From assembly GCF_016918035.1 (NCBI RefSeq), contig NZ_JAERWK010000012.1, forward strand, positions 62,001 through 126,000: DNA of 64,000 bases, written 5' to 3'. The notes below the pieces were generated by a model, which made no database searches, was not told the origin of the DNA, and saw nothing but the letters and a program-made list of their open reading frames with translations. Below, one piece after another: positions 15,627-23,631 of this stretch (positions are counted from its first letter, which is position 1; each line of letters begins with the position of its first letter). Both the position numbers and the translations under genes were made by a program. Source of the stretch: Nakamurella leprariae (GTDB lineage Bacteria; Actinomycetota; Actinomycetes; Mycobacteriales; Nakamurellaceae).

Positions 15627-16693
15627 AACGAGCCTCCCGCCCGGTTGGTCCGGATGATCAGGTAGATGAGGGAGGGCGCGCCGAGCACCCCGGTGACCAC
15701 ACCGACCGGCATCCGGTTGCCGAAGGCGTACTGGCCGCAGAAGTCGCCGACGAGCACCAGCAGTGCGCCGACCAGCGCGGCGGGGACGAGCAGGGAACCG
15801 TTCGGTCCGACCAGACGCGCGGCGATCGGCCCGGCCAGGAAGGCGACGAAGGCGATCGGCCCGGCGCCGGACGTGGCGAAGGCGATCAGCCCGACGGCCG
15901 CCAGGATGGCGATGAGTCGGGTGCGTTCCAGCCGGACGCCGAGCGCGGCCGCGGTGTCGTCGCCGAGCTGCAGCGTCGACAGGTTCCGGGTCTGGCCCAG
16001 CAGGATCGGGGCCAGCACCACCAGGGCGACCAGGGCGGGCAGGGTGGCCGTCCAGGACGCGCCGTTCAGGCTGCCGGTGAGCCAGCGCATGGCCTCCTGC
16101 AGGTCCCAGTCGGCCGCGACCGACAGCACGTAGGCGGTGGCGCTGCGCAGCATGGCCTCGACGCCGATGCCGATGAGGATCAGCCGGGTGCCCAGCACAC
16201 CACCCTTGAAGGCGAGCAGGTAGATGGCCAGCGCGACGGCCAGGCACACCACGATGGCGAAGGCCGACACCCGGGTGCCGCTCCAGCCGACCACCACGAT
16301 CGCGAACGCGGCGGCCGCGCCGGCCCCGGAGCTGATGCCGATCACGTCCGGGCTGGCCAGCGGGTTGCGCAGCATGGTCTGGAAGGTCACGCCGGCCAGG
16401 CCGAAGCTGAGCCCGACCACCACGGCCAGCACCGTGCGCGGGATCCGCAGCCGGCCGACGGTGAACGCGGCTCCGGGGACGTCCTGGCCGAGCAGCACGC
16501 GCAGCACGTCGCCCGGTGGGTAGAAGGTCTGCCCGACCATGAGGCTGACCGCGATCATGGCCAGCACCAGCACGGACAGCACGGCGATGACGACCCGGCG
16601 TCGCACGGCCCGGCGCTTGCGGTCCCGGGTGACCTGCGTGACCGCGGCGGCGGGCACCTCGACCAGGCGGGGACGCTCGAGATCGGCGCTCAC
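15623..16693 (-). CDS. Ferric-siderophore ABC transporter, permease (FepG-like)
   Basis: A 356-residue FecCD-family permease with about ten transmembrane helices. Family signatures: 'RIPRTVLAVVVGLSFGLAGVTFQ' region (about residues 84-106), 'MLRNPLASPDVIGISSGAGA' (about 107-126), 'RWLTGSLNGASW' (about 204-215) and the cytoplasmic coupling loop 'LGVRLERTRLIA', then 'AGPIAFVAFLAGPIAARLVG'. Pairs with the FepD-like subunit to form the channel. It overlaps both neighbours by 4 bases, so the operon is translationally coupled. Confidence 0.93.
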   Translation of the reverse strand: MSADLERPRLVEVPAAAVTQVTRDRKRRAVRRRVVIAVLSVLVLAMIAVSLMVGQTFYPPGDVLRVLLGQDVPGAAFTVGRLRIPRTVLAVVVGLSFGLAGVTFQTMLRNPLASPDVIGISSGAGAAAAFAIVVVGWSGTRVSAFAIVVCLAVALAIYLLAFKGGVLGTRLILIGIGVEAMLRSATAYVLSVAADWDLQEAMRWLTGSLNGASWTATLPALVALVVLAPILLGQTRNLSTLQLGDDTAAALGVRLERTRLIAILAAVGLIAFATSGAGPIAFVAFLAGPIAARLVGPNGSLLVPAALVGALLVLVGDFCGQYAFGNRMPVGVVTGVLGAPSLIYLIIRTNRAGGSL

Positions 16694-17730
16694 AGCTCAC
16701 GCAACTTCTGCCGGCGGACGACGGCGATGAAGAACGGCGCACCGATGAGGGCGGTGAGGATGCCGACGTCCAGTTCGCTGGGCCGGACCAGGATGCGACC
16801 GAGCACGTCGGCCGCGGTGAGCAGGCAGGCTCCGGTCAGGGCGGTGAACGGCAGCAGCCACCGGTGGTCGACCCCGACCAGCAGCCGGCACAGGTGGGGG
16901 ACGACCAGCCCGACGAAGGCGATCGGCCCGGCGACCGAGGTCGCCGCGCCGCACAGCAGCACCGAGCCGAGCGCGGCGACCCCGCGGACCATGGCCACCC
17001 GCTCGCCCAGACCGGTGGCCAGCTCGTCGCCCAGGGCCAGCGAGTTCAGGCCGCGGGCGGACAGCAGGCTCAGGACCAGGCCGACGGCCAGGAACGGCAC
17101 CACCGTGCCGATGCCGCTCCAGGTGGCGCCGCCGACGCCGCCGATCTCGAAGGACAGCACGTTCTCGGCGATGTCGTTGCGAGGCAGCACCACCGCGGTG
17201 ATCAGTGAGGTGAGCGCCGCGCTGGTGGCCGCGCCGGCCAGCGCCAGCTTCAGCGGGGTGGCGCCGCCGCGGCCGAGGGAGCCGACCGCGTAGACGAAGA
17301 CCGCGGCGACCGCGGCGCCCGCGATGGCCGCCCACACCGTCGCGGAGGCCGAGGAGAGCCCGAACCAGGCCAACCCGACGACGACGGCCAGCGAGGCGCC
17401 CATGTTGATGCCGAGCACGCCCGGGTCGGCCAGCGGGTTGCGGGTGACGCCCTGCATGACCGCGCCGGCCATGCCCAGGGCCGCGCCGACCAGGACGGCC
17501 AGCACGGTGCGGGGCACCCGCTTGGTCACCGCGGCCTGGCCGAGGTTGTCGGTGGTGCCCCCGAGGGCGGCGACGATGTCCGACCAGGCCACGTCACGCG
17601 AGCCCACCGCGATGGACGCGGCGGCCAGGGCGACCAGCACGACCAGCACGACGACCAGCCAGGTGACGCGCCGCGACCGCGGACGCCAGGTGATGGCGTC
17701 CGCGGTCGGGTGGGTGTCGGTGCTCGTCAC
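16690..17730 (-). CDS. Ferric-siderophore ABC transporter, permease (FepD-like)
   Basis: A 346-residue FecCD-family permease, partner of the following gene. It has 'VPRTVLAVLVGAALGMAGAV' (about residues 72-91), 'GVTRNPLADPGVLGINMGAS' (about 94-113), 'GLGERVAMVRGVAALGSVLL' (coupling helix) and 'AGPIAFVGLVVPHLCRLLVG' near the end. About nine or ten transmembrane helices follow a soluble N-terminus of 23 residues. GTG 17730 is the first in-frame start; the ribosome site is weak, so translation may depend on coupling with the upstream lipoprotein gene 34 bases away. Confidence 0.93.
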   Translation of the reverse strand: MTSTDTHPTADAITWRPRSRRVTWLVVVLVVLVALAAASIAVGSRDVAWSDIVAALGGTTDNLGQAAVTKRVPRTVLAVLVGAALGMAGAVMQGVTRNPLADPGVLGINMGASLAVVVGLAWFGLSSASATVWAAIAGAAVAAVFVYAVGSLGRGGATPLKLALAGAATSAALTSLITAVVLPRNDIAENVLSFEIGGVGGATWSGIGTVVPFLAVGLVLSLLSARGLNSLALGDELATGLGERVAMVRGVAALGSVLLCGAATSVAGPIAFVGLVVPHLCRLLVGVDHRWLLPFTALTGACLLTAADVLGRILVRPSELDVGILTALIGAPFFIAVVRRQKLREL

Positions 17731-17764
17731 CGGGGGGAACCGGGCGACGGATGGGACGGCTGGG

Positions 17765-18862
17765 TCACGACGTGGACTTCTGCGCGGCCTCGTCGATCAG
17801 GTCCACGTAGTCCTTGAGCACCCACGAGATGGCCAGCGGGGTCGGGTTGGCGGCGGTGCCGATCGGGCTCGTGCCCGGCAGCAGCACGATCGCGTCGTTG
17901 GCCACGGCCGGCATGCGGGACAGCAGCGGGTCGGCCTTGAGTGCAGTGACCAGCTCGTCGTCGCCGTAGCTGACGATGATCTGGACGTCATCGAACATGT
18001 CGACCTGCTCGGCGCTGATGGTGCCGGAGAACTTGACCTCGCCAGCCGAGGCGTCGACGACGCTCTGCGGGGTGGTCAGACCCAGGTCGGTGAAGAAGCC
18101 GGCTCGGGTGTCGTGGCTGGTGTAGAAGCTCACCTCGGACAGGTCGCTGGTGTCCACGTGGGTGAGGAACATGGTCGCCTTCCCCTCGATGTCGGGATGG
18201 GCGGCGACGGTCTCGTCGATGTCCTGCTCGATGTCGGCGATGAGCGCCTCGCCCTCGGCGGCCTTGCCGATCGCGGCGCTGTTCACCTCGATCATCTCGC
18301 GCCACGGCGTCGACCACGGCGCCTCCGGGTAGGCCACGACCGGGGCGATCTCCGACAGGGTGTCGTAGTCCTCCTGGGTCAGGCCGGAGTAGGCGGCCAG
18401 GATGACGTCCGGATCGGTGTCGGCCACGGCCTCGAAGTCGATGCCGTCGGTCTCGTCGAACAGCACCGGCGTCGGCGCCCCGAGCTCGTCCAGCTTCTCC
18501 TTGACCCAGGGCAGCAGCCCGTCGGTGTCGTCGTCGCCGAAGGTGGCGGCGGCCATGCCGACGGGGACCACGCCGAGGGCGAGCGGCACCTCGTGGTTGG
18601 CCCAGTTCACCGTGGCCACCCGCTCCGGCGCGGCCTCGATGACCGTGGTGCCGAGCGCGTGCTCGATGGTGATCGGGTACTGGCTGCTGCTCGTGCTGCT
18701 GCTGCTCGCGGACGAACTGCTGGCACTGTTCGACGGGGCGCTGCTCGGTGCGCTGCTGTTGGTCGAGCTGCCGGCCGAACCGCTGTCGGACGATCCGCCG
18801 CAGGCGGCCAGGGTGACGCCGGCGGTGGCCAGCGCCACGGCGAGCGTGCGATGGAAACGCAT
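17765..18862 (-). CDS. Ferric-siderophore substrate-binding lipoprotein (FepB-like)
   Basis: A 365-residue lipoprotein that captures ferric siderophore outside the membrane. Signal peptide with lipobox 'VTLAAC' (lipidated Cys 21), then a Ser-rich linker (about residues 23-60) tethering the binding domain. The domain follows the FepB/FecB fold: 'RVATVNWANHEVPLALGVVP' (about 79-98), 'ALADTDPDVILAAYSGLTQEDY'-like motif (TroA family) and a C-terminal 'AISWVLKDYVDLIDEAA'. ATG 18862 has GGAG upstream. It is first in the operon and preceded by iron-box-like sequences, consistent with repression when iron is plentiful. Confidence 0.92.
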   Translation of the reverse strand: MRFHRTLAVALATAGVTLAACGGSSDSGSAGSSTNSSAPSSAPSNSASSSSASSSSTSSSQYPITIEHALGTTVIEAAPERVATVNWANHEVPLALGVVPVGMAAATFGDDDTDGLLPWVKEKLDELGAPTPVLFDETDGIDFEAVADTDPDVILAAYSGLTQEDYDTLSEIAPVVAYPEAPWSTPWREMIEVNSAAIGKAAEGEALIADIEQDIDETVAAHPDIEGKATMFLTHVDTSDLSEVSFYTSHDTRAGFFTDLGLTTPQSVVDASAGEVKFSGTISAEQVDMFDDVQIIVSYGDDELVTALKADPLLSRMPAVANDAIVLLPGTSPIGTAANPTPLAISWVLKDYVDLIDEAAQKSTS

Positions 18863-18949
18863 CGATCGAACTCCACTCTCGTCCTGGCAGGGGCGTGCAC
18901 CTGCCGACCGGGGCGTCGTCGGAACCCGGACGCCGTGGCGAGCCGCCGT

Positions 18950-18968
18950 TCAGGTAAGGCTTGCCTCA
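18950..18968 (-). promoter_or_regulatory. DtxR/IdeR-type iron box
   Basis: TCAGGTAAGGCTTGCCTCA matches 14 of 19 positions of the DtxR/IdeR consensus TTAGGTTAGGCTAACCTAA, as I recall it, and is nearly palindromic (AGG...CCT halves). It lies about 90 bases upstream of the lipoprotein gene of the siderophore transporter. This fits iron-dependent repression by an IdeR-like protein encoded elsewhere. Confidence 0.6.
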
Positions 18969-18969
18969 G

Positions 18970-18989
18970 CCAAGGTAGGCAACCCTTGG
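18970..18989 (-). promoter_or_regulatory. Second, weaker iron-box-like palindrome
   Basis: CCAAGG and CCTTGG flank an 8-base centre (18970-18975 and 18984-18989), directly beside the iron box. The centre AGGTAGGCAACCCT keeps the AGGT...ACC-like order of IdeR sites but is one base short. Tandem sites are common at strongly iron-regulated promoters, so it could be a second binding site or a separate operator for the adjacent AraC regulator. Confidence 0.4.
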
Positions 18990-19083
18990 TGATCGACGCA
19001 ATCGCGCGGATCCGACGCAAGATGTCGCAGATCGGACACCCGGCGCGGTGTCTCAGGGTCGCGCCCCTCGAACCTGGCTCGGG

Positions 19084-19896
19084 TCAGGCGGCCCGGAAGG
19101 CGCCCGGAGTCAGGCCGACCGTGCGCCGGAAGGCCGCGCCGAACGCGCTGGCCGACCGGTAGCCGACCTGCTCGGCGACGTCCTCCACCGTCCATCCGCC
19201 GGCCAGCAGGGCGACGGCGTGCTGAGCGCGCACGGTGGCCACCCAGCGGGCGAACCCGCTGCCGGTCTCCGCGCAGAAGGCCCGGGTCAGCGTGCGCGGG
19301 CTGACCCGCAGCTCGCCGGCCCAGTCGGCCAACCCGCGCCCGTCGCCGGGATCGGCGCGCACCGCATCCACGATGGGTCGCACCAGGGCGGCGGTGGGCA
19401 GGTGCACCGACAACTCGTGCCGGGACGGGGTCAGCACGTCCAGCACCAGCGTCTCGGTGGCCGCACGCGACGGATCGGCCAGACCGGGCTCACCGAGTCG
19501 GGCCAGCAGCAGTCGGAGCAGCGGGGTGATCTCGACCGGCACCGGGGTGTCGGCGATGGTGGTGGTGCTGCGGATGGCGAAGAAGGCCGAGCGGAACCAG
19601 GTCCCGGCCGTCATCGCCCCCGAGTGCAGCGTCCCGGCCGGCATCCACAGACCCAGGGTCGGGGTGATCGTCCAGATCCGGCTGCCCACCGTGGCCGACG
19701 AGGCGCCCCGCTCGTTCCAGAGCAGCTCGTGCACCGGGTGGGAGTGCTCATCCCAGATGGTGTCCCGCTCGATCAGCTCCTGGTGACCCTGGATGAGGAA
19801 CGGGACCTCGACCGACCCGGCGGCCAGGATCGGCAGGGTGCGGTGCTCCCAGGCGTCGGGGTCTGTCGTGCCTCCGGCGCGCGGCGGGACGCTCAC
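19084..19896 (-). CDS. AraC-family transcriptional regulator
   Basis: A 270-residue regulator with an N-terminal cupin-like sensor ('DEHSHPVHELLWNERG' about residues 52-67, 'LWMPAGTLHSG' about 87-97) and a C-terminal double helix-turn-helix. The second HTH is well formed: 'WTVEDVAEQVGYRSASAFGAAFRRTVGLTPGAFR' (about 234-267) with the AraC signature Gly-Tyr-x-Ser-x-x-x-F-x-x-x-F. GTG 19896 overlaps the stop of the shikimate-dehydrogenase-like gene by 4 bases. It lies directly upstream of the siderophore transporter on the same strand, so siderophore-dependent activation (as YbtA does) is possible but unproven. Confidence 0.88.
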   Translation of the reverse strand: MSVPPRAGGTTDPDAWEHRTLPILAAGSVEVPFLIQGHQELIERDTIWDEHSHPVHELLWNERGASSATVGSRIWTITPTLGLWMPAGTLHSGAMTAGTWFRSAFFAIRSTTTIADTPVPVEITPLLRLLLARLGEPGLADPSRAATETLVLDVLTPSRHELSVHLPTAALVRPIVDAVRADPGDGRGLADWAGELRVSPRTLTRAFCAETGSGFARWVATVRAQHAVALLAGGWTVEDVAEQVGYRSASAFGAAFRRTVGLTPGAFRAA

Positions 19897-20777
19897 CGGC
19901 GCGACCACTCGGACGCCCGGCGGATCTGTTCCGCCGTCGGGCGCACCCCGGTGTAGAGCACGAACTGCTCGGCCGCCTGCACCGCGATCACGTCCGCCCC
20001 GGTCACCACGGGCACGCCGCGGTCGGCCGCGCGCCGGACGAACGGCGTCATCGACGGCACGGCGACCACGTCGAACACCGCGGCGGCGGCGTCGACCGCC
20101 TCGGCCGGGAACGGCAGCTCGTCCGCCTCGACACCTCCCGCCATCCCCACCGGGGTGGCGTTCACCAGCAGCCCGGGCCGGGCCGCGCCGAGTTCCGGCG
20201 CCCAGGTGCCGCCGCACCGTCGGGCCAGCGCCCGCCCTGCCGCCTCGTTGCGGGCCACCACCAGCACCCGGTCGAACCCGCTGTCCCGCAGCGCGGCCGC
20301 CACCGCGGTGGCCATGCCGCCGCTGCCGGCGACCGCCACGGCCGGACCGGCCGCTCCGGCGAACGCTCCGATCAGTTCCCGGAGCCCCCGCTCGCGCAGC
20401 AGCTGTGCGACGGCCAGGTAGTCGGTGTTGAAGGCACGCAGCACCCCGTCGTCGTTGACGATGGTGTTGACCGCCTCGATGCCGGCCGCCGACGGGTCGA
20501 CGTGGTCGACGAGGTCCAGGCAGGCCTGCTTGAACGGCATGGACACGCCCGCGCCCCGGATGCCCAGCGCCCGGATGCCGGCCACCGCGGCGGCGATGTC
20601 CGTGGTGGTGAACGCCTTGTAGACGAAGTCCAGGCCCAGTTCGTCGTACAGGTGGTTGTGGAACCGGGTGCCGATGTTGCTGGGCCGGCCGGCCAGCGAG
20701 ATGCACAGCCGGGTGTCCTTGGTCAGGGCGCCGACGATGGTCCGGGCGGTCGCCGGCCCGCCCTGCGGGCCGGTCAC
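19893..20777 (-). CDS. Shikimate dehydrogenase-like protein (SdhL/HI0607 type)
   Basis: A 294-residue AroE-fold oxidoreductase. The N-terminal substrate region reads 'CISLAGRPSNIGTRFHNHLY' (residues 25-44). It lacks the SxS serines of true AroE and matches what I recall of the SDH-L subgroup (HI0607). The catalytic Lys is present in 'GVSMPFKQ' (Lys 83), with an 'NTDY' Asp later. The NADP-binding part has 'AVAGSGGMATAVAAAL' and the end has 'AAEQFVLYTGVRP'. SDH-L enzymes oxidise shikimate or quinate poorly, and their true substrate is uncertain. It overlaps both neighbours by 4 bases (78-residue protein and AraC regulator), forming one coupled unit. Confidence 0.82.
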   Translation of the reverse strand: MTGPQGGPATARTIVGALTKDTRLCISLAGRPSNIGTRFHNHLYDELGLDFVYKAFTTTDIAAAVAGIRALGIRGAGVSMPFKQACLDLVDHVDPSAAGIEAVNTIVNDDGVLRAFNTDYLAVAQLLRERGLRELIGAFAGAAGPAVAVAGSGGMATAVAAALRDSGFDRVLVVARNEAAGRALARRCGGTWAPELGAARPGLLVNATPVGMAGGVEADELPFPAEAVDAAAAVFDVVAVPSMTPFVRRAADRGVPVVTGADVIAVQAAEQFVLYTGVRPTAEQIRRASEWSRR

Positions 20778-21010
20778 TCGGTGCGATCCGGCCGGGCGGG
20801 CGGGTCGGCCGGGTCACCGTCCGGTCGATCGGCGGGGACCCGGCCGCCGGCGAACTCGCCGCCGCTGTACACGGCGTTGCCGCGGTAGCCGGCCTGCTCG
20901 GCCTCCTCGCCGCGGTCGGTGACAGCGTCCCGCTCCACCCCCACCTCATCGGTGTCGGTGCTGGTGTCGGTGCTGGTGTCGGTGGTGCTGTCGCGCTCGG
21001 TCCCGGTCAT
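20774..21010 (-). CDS. Small acidic Asp/Thr-rich protein, unknown function
   Basis: A 78-residue, very hydrophilic and probably disordered protein. Residues 6-22 repeat T-D-T-S, encoded by a short tandem repeat of GTGTCGGTGCTG type units at about 20950-20990. The rest is acidic with 'AGYRGNAVYSGGEFAGGRVP' in the middle. It overlaps the following shikimate-dehydrogenase-like gene by 4 bases, which argues that it is translated. No membrane segment or signal peptide is seen. Confidence 0.55.
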   Translation of the reverse strand: MTGTERDSTTDTSTDTSTDTDEVGVERDAVTDRGEEAEQAGYRGNAVYSGGEFAGGRVPADRPDGDPADPPARPDRTE

Positions 21011-21421
21011 CGCTCACTCCTGCCGTCGGTCTGTGGTCGGTCTGTCGTCCCCGGGCGGCGGGTCCGTCCCGCTCAGTTCCCCGAGTCTGGCAGCCGAGCC
21101 AGGGAGCGTGGACGCGACGGGCGGGCTCGCGCGGGAACCCCACCGGTGCACCGACTGTGATCGGAGTCGCAGGCTCACGGCGTGTGATGCTGACCGCTCA
21201 CGCGGGCCGGGGCGTCCCGTCCCGGCCCCGGAAGTGGCACGCTGGTCCGCGGTGTTCGGCGCGTCGAGCAGCAGGCGGCGGGCCGAGGCCGACCACCTCG
21301 TCGTCGAGGGCATCGCAGTTCCGGGCCGTTCCCGGAGGACGCAGCGCTCACCCGCGCACGCCCCCCGTCCACCGGCAGCCCGCTGTACCGACCCACGACG
21401 GCTACCGGAACGGGAGACAAC
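21011..21421. other. 411-base intergenic region upstream of sucC
   Basis: No convincing gene on either strand. It holds the promoter regions of sucC (rightward) and of the 78-residue gene (leftward), and one CRP-like palindrome (21156-21171). A GGGAGA ribosome site lies just before the sucC GTG. Confidence 0.5.
21156..21171 (+). promoter_or_regulatory. CRP/GlxR-like site upstream of sucCD
   Basis: TGTGA-6 bases-TCGCA matches the CRP/GlxR consensus TGTGA-N6-TCACA at nine of ten defined positions. A further TGTGA lies at about 21182. Several TCA-cycle genes in actinobacteria are CRP/GlxR targets, so cAMP-type control of sucCD is plausible. Position relative to the transcription start is unknown. 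Confidence 0.4.
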
Positions 21422-22591
21422 GTGGATCTGTACGAGTACCAGGCGAAGGAACTCTTCGCCGCGCACGGCGTGCCCACCACCCCGGGCGAGACGACGCAGT
21501 CCGTGGAGGACGTCGAGGCCATCGCGACGCGGCTGGGCACCGCGGTCATGGTCAAGTCCCAGGTGAAGACCGGCGGCCGCGGCAAGGCGGGTGGCGTCAA
21601 GTTCGCCCCCACCCCGCAGGTCGCGGCCGAGAAGGCCAAGGACATCCTGGGTCTGGACATCAAGGGTCACATCACCCGCACGATCCTGATCTCCGAGGCG
21701 GCCGACATCGCCGAGGAGTACTACGTCTCCTACCTGCTCGATCGGTCCAACCGCACCTTCCTGGCCATGGCCAGCAAGGAGGGCGGCATGGAGATCGAGG
21801 AGCTGGCGGTCGAGCGGCCCGAGGCGCTGGCCCGGATCCCCGTCGACGCTCTGCAGGGTGTCGACCTGGCCAAGGCCGAGGAGATCGCCGACGCCGCCGG
21901 GTTCCCGGCGGAGGTCCGCGACCAGGTCATCCAGACCCTGCTGAAGCTCTGGGAGACCTTCGTCAGCGAGGACGCGACGCTGGTCGAGGTCAACCCGCTG
22001 GTCAAGACGCCCACCGGTCAGGTGCTGGCGCTGGACGGCAAGGTGTCGCTGGACGAGAACGCCGAGTTCCGTCACCCGGAGCACGAGGCCTTCGCCGACC
22101 TGGCCGCCGAGAACCCGCTCGAGGTCCGGGCCAAGGAGAAGAACCTCAACTACGTCAAGCTGGACGGTGAGGTCGGCATCATCGGCAACGGCGCCGGCCT
22201 GGTCATGAGCACCCTGGACGTCGTCGCGTACGCGGGCGAGGCCCACGCAGGCGTGAAGCCGGCCAACTTCCTCGACATCGGCGGCGGCGCCAACGCCGAG
22301 GTCATGGCCAACGGCCTGGACATCATCCTGTCCGACCCGGACGTCAAGTCCGTCTTCGTGAACGTCTTCGGCGGTATCACCGCGTGCGACGAGGTGGCCA
22401 ACGGCATCGTGCAGGCGCTGGGCATCCTGGGCGACGAGGCCAACAAGCCGCTGGTCGTCCGGCTGGACGGCAACAACGTCGACGAGGGCCGACGCATTCT
22501 GACCGAGGCTGCGCACCCGCTGGTGACGCTGTCCGACACCATGGACGCCGGCGCCGACAAGGCCGCCGAGCTCGCGAGCACGGGAGTCTGA
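21422..22591 (+). CDS. sucC: Succinate-CoA ligase, beta subunit
   Basis: The beta subunit of succinyl-CoA synthetase, 389 residues. It begins with the ATP-grasp signature '[18 protein letters not shown]' (GTG-initiated) and has '[20 protein letters not shown]' (about residues 42-61), '[20 protein letters not shown]' (metal and nucleotide binding) and '[18 protein letters not shown]' with '[14 protein letters not shown]' in the CoA-ligase domain. Together with sucD it makes ATP or GTP from succinyl-CoA in the TCA cycle. GGGAGA precedes the start. sucD follows after 5 bases. Length is normal. Confidence 0.97.
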   Translation: MDLYEYQAKELFAAHGVPTTPGETTQSVEDVEAIATRLGTAVMVKSQVKTGGRGKAGGVKFAPTPQVAAEKAKDILGLDIKGHITRTILISEAADIAEEYYVSYLLDRSNRTFLAMASKEGGMEIEELAVERPEALARIPVDALQGVDLAKAEEIADAAGFPAEVRDQVIQTLLKLWETFVSEDATLVEVNPLVKTPTGQVLALDGKVSLDENAEFRHPEHEAFADLAAENPLEVRAKEKNLNYVKLDGEVGIIGNGAGLVMSTLDVVAYAGEAHAGVKPANFLDIGGGANAEVMANGLDIILSDPDVKSVFVNVFGGITACDEVANGIVQALGILGDEANKPLVVRLDGNNVDEGRRILTEAAHPLVTLSDTMDAGADKAAELASTGV

Positions 22592-22596
22592 GACCG

Positions 22597-23490
22597 ATGG
22601 CCATCTTCCTCAACGAGCAGTCCCGGGTCATCGTCCAGGGCATGACCGGCTCCGAGGGCAGCAAGCACACCCGTCGCATGCTGGCCTCCGGCACCACCAT
22701 CGTGGGCGGCGTGAACGCCCGCAAAGCCGGCACCACGGTCGACTTCGACGGCTCCACCCAGCCGGTGTTCGGCACCGTGGCCGAGGCCATCAAGGAGACC
22801 GAGGCCAACGTCTCGGTGCTCTTCGTGCCGCCGCCGTTCGCCAAGGACGCCGCCATCGAGGCCATCGACGCCGGCATCGAGCTGGCCGTGATCATCACCG
22901 AGGGCATCCCGGTGCACGACTCGGCCAAGATCTGGGCGCACGCCTGCGCCGAGAATTCCAAGCGCGGGAACAAGACCCGGATCATCGGGCCGAACTGCCC
23001 CGGCATCATCTCGCCCGGCAAGTCCAACGCGGGCATCATCCCGGCCAACATCACCGGCCCGGGCAAGGTCGGCCTGGTGTCCAAGTCAGGCACCCTGACC
23101 TACCAGATGATGTACGAACTGCGGGATCTCGGCTTCTCCTCGGCCATCGGCATCGGCGGTGACCCGATCATCGGGACCACCCACATCGACGCCCTCGAGG
23201 CCTTCCAGGCCGACCCGGAGACCGAGGCGATCGTGATGATCGGCGAGATCGGCGGCGACGCCGAGGAGCGGGCCGCGGCCTACATCAAGGAGCACGTGAC
23301 CAAGCCGGTCGCCGGCTACGTCGCGGGCTTCACCGCGCCGGAGGGCAAGACCATGGGTCACGCCGGCGCCATCGTGTCCGGCTCGGCCGGCACCGCGCAG
23401 GCCAAGAAGGAGGCCCTCGAGGCCGCCGGGGTCGGCGTGGGCAAGACCCCGACCGAGACCGCCAAGCTGCTGCGCAGCCTGCTCGGCTGA
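22597..23490 (+). CDS. sucD: Succinate-CoA ligase, alpha subunit
   Basis: The CoA-binding and phosphohistidine subunit, 297 residues. Visible are '[20 protein letters not shown]' (CoA-binding Rossmann, about residues 11-30), '[19 protein letters not shown]' (about 130-148), '[18 protein letters not shown]' and the phosphohistidine loop '[18 protein letters not shown]' (about 253-270, active His). Forms a dimer or tetramer with SucC. Start ATG lies 5 bases after the sucC stop, with GGGAG in the sucC end as ribosome site. Followed by a strong hairpin. Confidence 0.97.
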   Translation: MAIFLNEQSRVIVQGMTGSEGSKHTRRMLASGTTIVGGVNARKAGTTVDFDGSTQPVFGTVAEAIKETEANVSVLFVPPPFAKDAAIEAIDAGIELAVIITEGIPVHDSAKIWAHACAENSKRGNKTRIIGPNCPGIISPGKSNAGIIPANITGPGKVGLVSKSGTLTYQMMYELRDLGFSSAIGIGGDPIIGTTHIDALEAFQADPETEAIVMIGEIGGDAEERAAAYIKEHVTKPVAGYVAGFTAPEGKTMGHAGAIVSGSAGTAQAKKEALEAAGVGVGKTPTETAKLLRSLLG

Positions 23491-23536
23491 TCCACTCCGT
23501 CCCGCTGCGGCGGAACCAGCACCGACGCACGTCCGG

Positions 23537-23565
23537 CGCGCCCGGAGTCCACGACTCCGGGCGCG
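23537..23565 (+). terminator. Hairpin after sucCD
   Basis: A perfect 13-bp stem (23537-23549 with 23553-23565) and a CAC loop, 46 bases after the sucD stop. It is followed by only scattered T residues, so it may stop transcription without a classical U-tract or protect the 3' end. Confidence 0.7.
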
Positions 23566-23631
23566 TCCGTCGTTCCGGGTGGTCGCCGGGCGGGCCCCCG
23601 GCGCGTCAGGGGGGCGTGCGGGCGCAGGCGT

